Origin: Nevskia soli
GTDB taxonomy: Bacteria > Pseudomonadota > Gammaproteobacteria > Nevskiales > Nevskiaceae
NCBI GenBank assembly: GCA_026224805.1
Contig: JAMFRN010000235.1
Coordinates: forward strand, 1 to 52,913
Direction of reading: 5' to 3'
Length of the DNA stretch: 52,913 nucleotides
Within the stretch, counting starts at the first letter, position 1; every line of letters starts with the position of its first letter. The notes under the pieces are model-generated. The model was not told where the DNA came from, did no database searches, and saw only the letters and a list, made by a program, of their open reading frames with translations. This document shows, in pieces, positions 8,403-17,500 of this stretch. The position numbers and the translations under genes are program-made.

Positions 8403-9217
8403 GCGAGAACAATCTAATCTTCATCGTCATGGACAGCTGCCGTTACGACAGCTATGTCCGTGCCAAGCGCCCCAATATGGATCGCCTCGGCGCCGGGGAG
8501 AAGCGCTTTTCCTTTGCCTCCTGGACCAGCCCCTCGCACTACACCTACCTGATGGGCATGATTCCGCACACCAGCCCGCAGGGGGTATTCGCCTCGGAGG
8601 TCTACAAGAAGGATTTCTCGCTGTGGGTGGACCGCCTCGGCGTGAAGGATCTGTCGTTCAAGAGCTTCGTGCCGCAGCTGTCCCTGCCCCATGTGCTGCA
8701 GGAGAACGGCTACCGCACCAGCGCCAAGGTGTCGCTGCCGGTGCTCAACCCGCTGTCGCACCTCAACCGCCATTTCGACGACTACAAGCTGATGGCGAAC
8801 CACAACGACTTCGCCGGCATGGTGCAGCAGATCGAGTTCGACGAGTCGGAGCCGCAGTTCTATTTCCTGAATCTGGGCGAAACCCACTATCCCTACATGC
8901 TGGATCCCAAGGGACTGCCCCACATATCGGGCGTTCACGGCGTGTTCAAGCGCATGGATGATGAGCTGGGCCAGTCCACCGAAGACAAGTTCTTCGACGA
9001 CGAGCAAATGCGCTCCCTGCACGACCAGCAGGTGAAGTGCGTGGAATACGTCGATGAGGTGCTCGGCTCCCTGATCGACAAGGCGCCCAAGAACACCCAC
9101 TTCATCGTCACCGCCGACCACGGCGAGTGCTTCGGCGAAGGCGGCTATTTCGGCCACGGGCCGATCGTCCACGAGAAGGTGCTGGAAGTCCCCTTCCTGG
9201 AAGGCAAGAAGCGCTGA
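8399..9217 (+). CDS. Sulfatase / alkaline-phosphatase-superfamily hydrolase
   Basis: A 272-residue protein with the metal-dependent sulfatase/phosphatase core. FIVMDSCRYDSY supplies the first metal Asp (Asp12). WTSPSHYTYLMG (42-53) is the nucleophile segment and lacks the CxPxR formylglycine motif of true sulfatases. TADHGECFGEGG and FGHGP supply the later metal Asp and His residues. It ends shortly after VPFL, where many sulfatases continue for 100 or more residues, so the C-terminal subdomain is missing. It is the first sizeable gene of the operon. A phosphoester or phosphodiester substrate is as likely as a sulfate ester. Start GTG 8399 chosen by coupling; an in-frame upstream GTG/TTG exists. 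Confidence 0.75.
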   Translation: MSENNLIFIVMDSCRYDSYVRAKRPNMDRLGAGEKRFSFASWTSPSHYTYLMGMIPHTSPQGVFASEVYKKDFSLWVDRLGVKDLSFKSFVPQLSLPHVLQENGYRTSAKVSLPVLNPLSHLNRHFDDYKLMANHNDFAGMVQQIEFDESEPQFYFLNLGETHYPYMLDPKGLPHISGVHGVFKRMDDELGQSTEDKFFDDEQMRSLHDQQVKCVEYVDEVLGSLIDKAPKNTHFIVTADHGECFGEGGYFGHGPIVHEKVLEVPFLEGKKR

Positions 9218-9218
9218 G

Positions 9219-9250
9219 CCGCCCACCGTCCCGGAAGAGGACGGCGGCGG
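9219..9250 (+). promoter_or_regulatory. Hairpin between sulfatase-fold gene and first synthase gene
   Basis: CCGTCC (9226-9231) pairs with GGACGG (9239-9244), extended by partly paired CCGCC / GGCGG flanks. It starts just after the stop codon and has no T-run, so it may be an mRNA-stabilising or attenuating structure in the operon rather than a terminator. Confidence 0.35.
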
Positions 9251-9302
9251 CTCAGGCGGCAAAGCGATTGATACGCGGTTGTGTTGCGTGAGGAGAAGCG
9301 GC

Positions 9303-12300
9303 ATGAGCAACATGGAAGGCAAAAAGGAAGTGTTTGATGTCCTGGGCCTGACGCCGGCCGATGCGGCTCATCCCGGCATCGCCGTGGCGGTAGCCCGCTC
9401 CGGCGGCATCGGCCTGCTGGACTTGGAGTTCTGCCGCGATGGCGGACAGGCCCTGAGCAACTTCCGCCGTCTGCTCGATGCCACTGAGGCCCGCGTCGGG
9501 CTGCGTCTGACAGCCGGTAGCGTGGAACTGGCCGGGCGGCTGCTGGCCCTGGTTAGCGAAGGCCGCGCCATCACGCTGATTTTCGCCGGCAGCGCCGAAG
9601 CGCAGGCGCGGAGCTATTTCTCGCTGCGCCCCTCCACCGCCCACCAGATCCTCGCCGAAATCACCGACGCCGCCGTTCCCGCCACTCTCGACTATCCGCA
9701 TCACGGCCTGGTCGCTAAGGGCCATGAGTCCGGCGGCTGGGTCGGTGTCGATACCAGCTACATCCTGTTGCAGAAGCTGGCCGGCAAGATTGCACTGCCC
9801 ATCTATGTGCAGGGCGGCATCGGCATCCACAGCGCAGCCGCCTGCCGCATCCTCGGCGTGGCCGGCGTGGTGGTGGACGACCAGCTCCTGCTGTTGGCCG
9901 AATCGCCCCTGCCGGAAGCGCAGCAGAACGAACTCACCCGCCTCAACGGCTCCGAAACGAAACTGTTCGGGGAACTGATCGACTCACCCTGCCGCGTCTA
10001 CTCGCGCCCGGGCACCGCGGCGCTGAAAGCCGCCGACGAGGACAACCGCGGCGCCGAGTCCGGCGCGCTGGCGCTGGCCGACTGGCGCGGCCGTCTCGAC
10101 GCGCGCCTCGGCTGGAGCGGCAGCACCGACATGCTGATGCCGCTGGGCCAGGGCATCGGCGTGGCCGCGATCTATCGCACGCAATTCCGCACTGTCGGCC
10201 GCTTCGTGCAGGCCCTGCGCAAGTCCAGCCTGAAGCAGATCGAGAGCGCCGCGCAGCAGGGCTTCATCGCGCCGGGCGGCCCGCTGGCGCAGTCTCATGG
10301 CACGCGCTACCCGCTGGCGCAGGGTCCGATGACCCGCGTCTCGGACAGCCCCGAATTCGCCTACCAGGTATCGCTGCAAGGCGGCCTGCCGTTCCTGGCG
10401 CTGGCCCTGATGCGCGGGCCGCAGGTGCTGGAGATGTTGCAGCAGACCAAAGCCAAGATGAGCAATCTCCCTTGGGGCGTGGGCATGCTCGGCTTCGTGC
10501 CGCACTCGCTGCGCGAAGAGCAGTGCGCCGCCATCTGGCAGTGCAAGCCGACTTACGCCCTCATCGCCGGCGGCCGTCCGGACCAGGCGGCGGCGTTCGA
10601 GCAGCGCGGCATCCCCACCTATATCCAGGCGCCGGCGCCGGCGCTGCTCAAGATGTACATCGAGCAGGGCGCGCGGCGTTTCGTGTTTGAAGGCCGCGAG
10701 TGCGGCGGCCATATCGGCCCGCTCGCCAGCTTCCCGCTATGGGAGCAGATGACCGAGGCGCTGCTGGCTGATGTGAAGCCCGGCACCGAGGGCGAGTATC
10801 ACCTGCTCTTCGCCGGCGGCCTGCACGACGCCCGCTCGGGCGCCATGCTCGCCGCCCTGACCGCGCCGCTGGCGGCGCGCGGCATGAAGGTGGGTGGCCT
10901 GATGGGCACGGCCTACCTGTTTACCAGAGAAATCGTGCAGTCCGGCGCGGTGGTGGAAGGCTTCCAAGAGCAGGCGCTGGAATGCGCCCGTACCGTCAAC
11001 CTCGAATCCGGCCCCGGCCACTCCACCCGCTGCGCCGACACCACCTTTGCCCGCGACTTCTACCAGACCCGCCGCGAACTGCTGCGCGAGGGCCGCTCCG
11101 CCGACGAGATCCGCGACGTCCTCGAAGATCTCAACATGGGCCGCCTGCGCATCGCCTCCAAGGGCCTCAACCGCGACAGCAGCGGCGCCATCGTCACCGT
11201 CGAAGCGGCGCAGCAGCTCAACGACGGCATGTACATGATCGGCCAGGTCGCCACCCTGCGCGACAAGACCCAGACCATCGACGAGCTGCACAGCGACGTC
11301 ACCGTCGGCGGCACGGCGATCCTCAACCAGCACCTGGAACAGCGCGAGATCCGCGTCGAAGCAGCCAAGCCTTCCGACATCGCCATCGTCGGCCTCGGCA
11401 CCCTGCTGCCCAAGGCGCACGATGCCGACCAGTACTGGCACAACATCCTGGAACAGGTCTGCGTGCTCGGCGAAGTGCCCGAGTCGCGCTGGGACTGGAA
11501 GCTGTACTTCGACGCCGACCGCCGCGCCCGCGACAAGGTCTACTCGCGCTGGGGCGGCTTCCTCGACGAAGTGGCCTTCGACCCCATCGCCTACGGCATC
11601 CCGCCGAAGTCGATGAAGGTGATCGACCCGATGCAGCTGCTGACCCTGGAAGTGACCAAGCGCGCGCTGGCCGACGCCGGTTACTCCAACGGCGATTTCG
11701 ACCGCGAGAACACCTCCATCATCCTCGGCGCCGGCGGCGGCCTGGGCGATCTGGGCACGCAGTACGCGGTGCGCTCGGAAATCCCGCGCTTCATCGAGAA
11801 TCCGGACGAGAGCGTGTGGGAACGCCTGCCCGAGTGGAGCGAGGAATCCTTTGCCGGCGCGCTGCTCAACGTCGCCGCCGGACGCGTCGCCAACCGCATG
11901 GATTTCGGCGGCCTCAACTTCACCGTCGATGCCGCTTGCGCGTCCTCGCTCGCCGCCATCGCCATGGCGGTGAACGAGCTGGAAACCGGCCGCAGCAATT
12001 TCGCCATCGCCGGCGGCGTCGACACGGTGCAAAGCCCGTTCGGCTTCCTCTGTTTCTCCAAGACCCAGGCGCTATCGCCCACCGGCAAGCCCAAGACTTT
12101 CGACACCGCCGCCGACGGCATCGCCATCAGCGAAGGCCTGGCGGTGATCGCCATGAAGCGCCTGGCCGATGCCGAGCGCGACGGCGACAAGATCTACGCC
12201 GTGATAAAGGCCGTCTCCGGCTCTTCCGACGGCAAGGCGCTGGGCATGACCGCGCCGCGTCCCGAGGGCCAGAAGCGCGCCCTCAAGCGCGCCTACGCCC

Positions 12301-14543
12301 GCGCCGGCTTCTCGCCGGCCACCCTGGGCCTGGCCGAAGCCCACGGCACCGGCACCCCGGTCGGCGACCGCGCCGAAGCCAAGACCATTACCGAATCCCT
12401 GCTGGCCGAGGGCGCCGCGCCCAAGACCTGCGCCATCGGCTCGGTCAAGACCCTGCTCGGCCATACCAAGGCCAGCGCCGGCGTCTCCGGCCTGATCAAG
12501 GTGGCGCTGTCGCTGCACCACCGCACCCTGCCCGCGCACTACGGCGTGAGCAAGCCGATCGACACCATCGCCGACGTCAACTCGCCGGTGTATCTGCTCA
12601 AGGACAGCCGGCCCTGGCTGGCGCACCCGGAGTATCCGCGCCGCGGCGGCGTTTCCGCCTTCGGCTTCGGCGGCACCAATTTCCACGCCGTGCTGGAAGA
12701 GTATCGCGGCAACTTCGCCGCCTCGGCCGCGCCGGGCGCGGCGCGTTGGCCGCTGGAGCTGTTCCTGTTCAAGGCCAAGGACGAAGCGGCCCTGTCCGCC
12801 GACCTCGGCCGCATGGCCACGGCCCTGCGCCAGGGCACCAACCTCAAGCTGCGCGATCTGGCTTACAGCCTGGCGCGCCAGGTCGAGAGCCGCCGCGGCA
12901 GCGCGGTGAGCCTCGCCATCGTCGCCAAGGATTTCGCCGGCTTGCTGGCCGACGTCGAAGCGGTACTGGCCAGTCTGGGTGGCAACGGCAAGCCCGTCCC
13001 CGCCAGCGCCCGCCTCGGCCGCAACCTCAAGAGCGAAGCACCCAAGGTCGCCTTCCTGTTCCCCGGCCAAGGCTCGCAGTACGTCAACATGGGCCGCGAG
13101 ACCGCGGTCTACATCGAAGAGCTGCGCGCCGCCCTGGAACTGGCCGACAGCACCCTGCGCAGCGACTTCCCGCAGCAGCTGTCCCGCACCATCCTGCCGC
13201 ACGCCGCCTTCGATCCGGAGACCGAGAAGCAGCAGGCCGCCGCCCTCACCGATACCCGCGTGGCGCAGCCTTCCATCGGCACGCTCGCCCTCGGCTACCT
13301 GCGCCTGGCCGAACGCCTGGGCCTCTCGCCGATGGCCGCCGCCGGCCACAGCTACGGCGAATACGCCGCGCTGCTTTCCGCCGGCGTGCTGTCGCCGCAG
13401 GACTTCCTGCGCCTGTCCGCCGTGCGCGGCCGTTGCATGGGCGAAGCTGCGCGCAGCAGCGCGCCCGGCGCCATGGTCGCGGTGCAGGCGAAGCGTGAGG
13501 TGGTGACGCAGGCCATCGCCGGCTTCAGCGGCGTCAAGATCGCCAACCACAACTCGCCCGAGCAGTCGGTCATTTCCGGCGCCGCCGCCGAAGTCGAACA
13601 GGTAGCGAAGAACCTCGAAGCCGCCAGCGTGCGCGTATCGCGCCTGCCGGTTTCCGGCGCGTTCCACACCGAGCTGGTGGCCGGCGCGCAGATCGGTCTC
13701 TCCGCCGCCATCCAGGCGGCGCAGTTGAACGAGCCGCGCTTCCCGGTCTACTCCAACACCACCGGCACGCCCTACCCGTCGGACATCAACGGCATCCGCA
13801 ACACGCTGGATGGCCATCTGCTCAACAGCGTCGAGTTCGTCGCCGAAGTCGAAGCGATGTACGCCGCCGGCGCCCGCGTCTTCGTCGAGCTGGGCCCCAA
13901 GGGCACCTGCTCCAATATGGCCAAGCAGACGCTGGCCGGGCGCGATGCCATCGCCGTCTCGCTCGATGGCCAGGGCGGCGGCCTGCGCGGCCTGCTGCTC
14001 GGCCTGGCCGAACTGGTGGCGGCCGGCATCGAACTGCAACTGACGAAACTATTTGATACGCGCGAAGCGCAGGCGCTGGACCTCAATCGCCTGGCCGAGC
14101 TGATCAAGCCGGCCGAGTTGCCCAAGCACGCCTGGTGGGTCAGCGGCGGCTGCGCCCGTCCGCTGGACGATCCGATGCTGCGCACCGGCAAGCTGCCGGC
14201 GCTGGACCTACGCACCGCCACCGCCGCGCGTGAGAAAGCCAAGCTGGCGGCCAAGCACTTGCCCGCCCCCATCGTGGTGCAGGCGCCCGCAGCAGCCGCG
14301 GCACAAGCGCGCGCAATACCGGCAATGACTGCCGCTGTGCCGGCCGCCGCCGTGGCGCCCGCCATGTCCACGGCGATGAACAGCGATGCGCTGATCGCCT
14401 ACCAGCAGACCATGCGCCAGTTCCTCAATTTGCAGGAGCGCGTGATTCAGCAATACCTCGGCGCCCCGGCTGGCTCGTTGCCCGCCGCAGCGTCGGCGAG
14501 CCTGCCGGCGATGACGCCCTTCGCCGCACCGGCGCCTCTGTGA
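9303..14543 (+). CDS. PUFA-synthase-like megasynthase: NPD/ER-NPD/ER-KS-AT
   Basis: 1746 residues. Residues 1-330 and 334-670 are two nitronate-monooxygenase-like (PfaD-type, FMN) TIM barrels. The second has the intact ECGGH motif with His470; the first has ESGGW with Trp146 at that place. A ketosynthase follows (about 691-1140) with DAACASS (Cys879), EAHGTGTPVGD and GHTKASAG, a complete Cys-His-His set close to PfaA. The acyltransferase (about 1248-1535) has FPGQGSQ, GHSYGE (Ser1350) and GAFHT. The C-terminus is an Ala/Pro-rich linker with a coiled segment. AGGAG before ATG 9303 fixes the start. Its stop overlaps the next gene by 4 nt (GTGA). It would condense and reduce acyl chains; fusing the enoyl reductase to KS-AT is unlike classical pfaD. 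Confidence 0.92.
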   Translation: MSNMEGKKEVFDVLGLTPADAAHPGIAVAVARSGGIGLLDLEFCRDGGQALSNFRRLLDATEARVGLRLTAGSVELAGRLLALVSEGRAITLIFAGSAEAQARSYFSLRPSTAHQILAEITDAAVPATLDYPHHGLVAKGHESGGWVGVDTSYILLQKLAGKIALPIYVQGGIGIHSAAACRILGVAGVVVDDQLLLLAESPLPEAQQNELTRLNGSETKLFGELIDSPCRVYSRPGTAALKAADEDNRGAESGALALADWRGRLDARLGWSGSTDMLMPLGQGIGVAAIYRTQFRTVGRFVQALRKSSLKQIESAAQQGFIAPGGPLAQSHGTRYPLAQGPMTRVSDSPEFAYQVSLQGGLPFLALALMRGPQVLEMLQQTKAKMSNLPWGVGMLGFVPHSLREEQCAAIWQCKPTYALIAGGRPDQAAAFEQRGIPTYIQAPAPALLKMYIEQGARRFVFEGRECGGHIGPLASFPLWEQMTEALLADVKPGTEGEYHLLFAGGLHDARSGAMLAALTAPLAARGMKVGGLMGTAYLFTREIVQSGAVVEGFQEQALECARTVNLESGPGHSTRCADTTFARDFYQTRRELLREGRSADEIRDVLEDLNMGRLRIASKGLNRDSSGAIVTVEAAQQLNDGMYMIGQVATLRDKTQTIDELHSDVTVGGTAILNQHLEQREIRVEAAKPSDIAIVGLGTLLPKAHDADQYWHNILEQVCVLGEVPESRWDWKLYFDADRRARDKVYSRWGGFLDEVAFDPIAYGIPPKSMKVIDPMQLLTLEVTKRALADAGYSNGDFDRENTSIILGAGGGLGDLGTQYAVRSEIPRFIENPDESVWERLPEWSEESFAGALLNVAAGRVANRMDFGGLNFTVDAACASSLAAIAMAVNELETGRSNFAIAGGVDTVQSPFGFLCFSKTQALSPTGKPKTFDTAADGIAISEGLAVIAMKRLADAERDGDKIYAVIKAVSGSSDGKALGMTAPRPEGQKRALKRAYARAGFSPATLGLAEAHGTGTPVGDRAEAKTITESLLAEGAAPKTCAIGSVKTLLGHTKASAGVSGLIKVALSLHHRTLPAHYGVSKPIDTIADVNSPVYLLKDSRPWLAHPEYPRRGGVSAFGFGGTNFHAVLEEYRGNFAASAAPGAARWPLELFLFKAKDEAALSADLGRMATALRQGTNLKLRDLAYSLARQVESRRGSAVSLAIVAKDFAGLLADVEAVLASLGGNGKPVPASARLGRNLKSEAPKVAFLFPGQGSQYVNMGRETAVYIEELRAALELADSTLRSDFPQQLSRTILPHAAFDPETEKQQAAALTDTRVAQPSIGTLALGYLRLAERLGLSPMAAAGHSYGEYAALLSAGVLSPQDFLRLSAVRGRCMGEAARSSAPGAMVAVQAKREVVTQAIAGFSGVKIANHNSPEQSVISGAAAEVEQVAKNLEAASVRVSRLPVSGAFHTELVAGAQIGLSAAIQAAQLNEPRFPVYSNTTGTPYPSDINGIRNTLDGHLLNSVEFVAEVEAMYAAGARVFVELGPKGTCSNMAKQTLAGRDAIAVSLDGQGGGLRGLLLGLAELVAAGIELQLTKLFDTREAQALDLNRLAELIKPAELPKHAWWVSGGCARPLDDPMLRTGKLPALDLRTATAAREKAKLAAKHLPAPIVVQAPAAAAAQARAIPAMTAAVPAAAVAPAMSTAMNSDALIAYQQTMRQFLNLQERVIQQYLGAPAGSLPAAASASLPAMTPFAAPAPL

Positions 14544-17500
14544 TTGCCGCGGCGGCACCGGCCCCCGCACCAACCATGATGGCAGCGCCGACGGTCATTG
14601 CCGCACCGGCAGCCGTTGCCGCGCCCGTCATCGTGGCACCGCCCGCGCGCCCGGCAGTTGCCGCCGTCTCCGCGCTGCCCGCCTTCAATGCGCAGGCCGC
14701 GTTGCTGGAAATCGTCGCCGAACGCACCGGCTATCCCGTCGACATGCTCGGCCTTGACCAGGATCTCGAAGCCGAACTCGGCATCGACTCGATCAAGCGC
14801 GTGGAAATCCTCGGCGCCTTCCAGAAACGCATGCCCGGCGTCGCCGCCGAAACCATGCAGGGCGGCATGGAGCGCTACACCCGCGCCAAGACCCTCAACG
14901 CCATCCTGGCCCAGGCCAGTCTTGACCTCGCCAGCCTGAGTCCCGCTGCGGCAGCCACAGCTCCCGCTGTGATCGTCACCGCCGCGCCGATCAGCGTGCA
15001 GGTAGCGGCGGCACCGGCGATGGATCGCACTGCGCTACAGCTCCAATTGCTGAACATCGTGGCCGAGCGCACCGGCTACCCCACCGACATGCTCGGCCTC
15101 GATCAGGATCTCGAAGCCGAACTCGGCATCGACTCGATCAAGCGCGTCGAGATTCTCGGCGCGATGCAGAAGGCCCTGCCCGCCGCCGCATCGGAAGCGA
15201 TGCAGTCCGGCATGGAGCAGTTCACCAAGGCGCGCAGCCTCAACGCCATTCTCGATGCGGCCATGGCCCTGGCTCCCGCTGCCGCCCCTGCAGTTGTCGG
15301 ATCTGCAGCAGCCGCGCCGGCTGCAATGACCTATGCAGCGCCTGCCGCCGTGTCGACAGCACCGGCACTGGATCGCGCTGCGCTCCAGGTGCAGCTGCTG
15401 AACATCGTGGCCGAGCGCACCGGCTATCCCACCGACATGCTCGGCCTGGATCAAGACCTCGAAGCCGAACTCGGCATCGACTCGATCAAGCGCGTGGAAA
15501 TCCTTGGCGCCATGCAGAAGAGCCTGCCCGCTTCCGTCTCGGAAACGATGCAGGCGAGCATGGAGCAGTTCACCAAGGCACGCAGCCTCAACGCCATCCT
15601 CGATGCCGCCATGGCCCTGGCTCCCGCTGCCGCCGTAACGGCCGCCGCCGCGCCGGCTGCGATGACTTATGCCGCACCTGCCGCCGTCGCGACAGCACCG
15701 GCGCTGGATCGCTGGGCGCTGCAAGCACAGCTGCTGAACATCGTCGCCGAACGCACCGGCTACCCCACCGACATGCTCGGCCTCGACCAGGATCTGGAAG
15801 CCGAACTCGGCATCGACTCGATCAAGCGCGTGGAAATCCTCGGCGCCCTGCAGAAGACCCTGCCCGCCGGCGCCTCGGAAGCGATGCAGGCGAGCATGGA
15901 GCAGTTCACCAAGGCGCGTAGTCTCAACGCCATCCTCGATGCGGCCATGGCCATGGCCCCTGCGGTCGCGGCTGCTGCGCCAGCAGCAGTCATACATGCC
16001 GCACCTGTTGCCGCAGTCGCGGCGGCACCGGCGCTGGACCGCGCCTCGCTCCAGGTGCAATTGCTCAACGTGGTTGCCGAGCGCACCGGCTATCCCACCG
16101 ACATGCTCGGCATGGACCAGGACCTCGAAGCCGAACTCGGCATCGACTCGATCAAGCGCGTGGAAATCCTCGGCGCCCTGCAAAAGACCCTGCCCGCCGG
16201 CGCCTCGGAAGCGATGCAGGCAAGCATGGAGCAGTTCACCAGGGCGCGCAGCCTCAACGCCATTCTCGATGCAGTCATGGCTTTGGCAGCGACGGCACCC
16301 GCAGCCAGCGTCCAGCCCGCCGTCGCCGCAGCCGCAGCCGCGCCGGTCATGGCGGCTCCGGCAAGCGTCGCCAAGACACCGCGCTTCGCCCCGCGCGCGC
16401 GTCCGGCGCCGCTGCCGCAGCAGCGCCATGTCATCGCCGGCACCTACCTGCTGAGCGCCGATCACGAAGGCGTGGCCGAGCGGCTGGCGGATCGCATCGT
16501 CGGCATCGGCGGCCAGGCGGTGATCCTGTCCGCTGAAACCTGCGCCAATGCGCCGCTGCTGGCGAGCACGGTGGAGCGCATCCGCGCCAATGGCGTGGTC
16601 AGCGGCATCGTGCACCTGGCCGGCCTGGAAGCGGCGGCCGGCGACCTCGGCGGCTGGAAGAACCAGACCGCGGCGCAGGCCAAGACGCTGTTCAGGCTGC
16701 TGCAACTGTGCGGCCCCGATCTTTCCAGCCGCGACTCGGTGGTGCTGTCAGTCGGCCGCCTCGGCGGCAGCTTCGGCCGCGATGCCGCCGGCCGTGGCGG
16801 CGCCGGCGCCGGCGCGGCGGTGGGCCTGTTCAACTGCGCCATGGCGGAGTGGCCGAGCCTGCGCGCGCGCATGATCGACTTCGAGGACGCGGCGCAGGCC
16901 GAGCAGATCGCCGACGCCCTGCTCGACGAGCTGGCCGTGGCCGATGCGCGCAGCGAGATCGGCTACCTGCATTCCGTCGGCAATGCCGAAGGCAAGCGTG
17001 TCGGCTTCGTCCATGTGCCGGAAAGCATCGGCGACCATCCCTTCGCCTCGCACCTGCAACCCGACGGCGACTGGGTGGCCCTGATCACCGGCGGCGCGCG
17101 TGGCATCACCGCCGAGATCGCCGAGGAACTGGCGCGCCCCGGCATGCGCCTGGTGTTGTTGGGCCGCACCCCGCTGCCCGGCGCGGAGAGCTCCGCCACC
17201 GCCGCACTGGGCGATGGTCCGTCGCTGAAGAAATCGCTGCTCGACGCCGCACTCGCCGCAGGCCGCAGGCCGACGCCGGCGGAACTGGAGCGCGAATACC
17301 GCGCCCTGCTCGCCGATCGCGAGATCCGCCTCAACCTCACCCGCCTTACCGCGACCGGCGCGCAGGTCGACTACCGCAGCTGCGATGTGCGCGACGCCGC
17401 CGCCTTCGCCGCCATGATCGATTCGATCTACGACCAGTACGGCCGCATCGACGCGGTGCTGCACGGCGCCGGCGTGATCGAGGACAAGCGCATTGCCGAC

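Noticed and set aside
8399..9217. Formylglycine sulfatase
   Set aside because: The CxPxR/SxPxR signature is absent (SPSH instead), so a true type I sulfatase cannot be claimed.
12072..14039. Long minus-strand frame opposite the AT region
   Set aside because: Shadow of the first synthase; composition is Gly/Ala/Arg-rich without family motifs.
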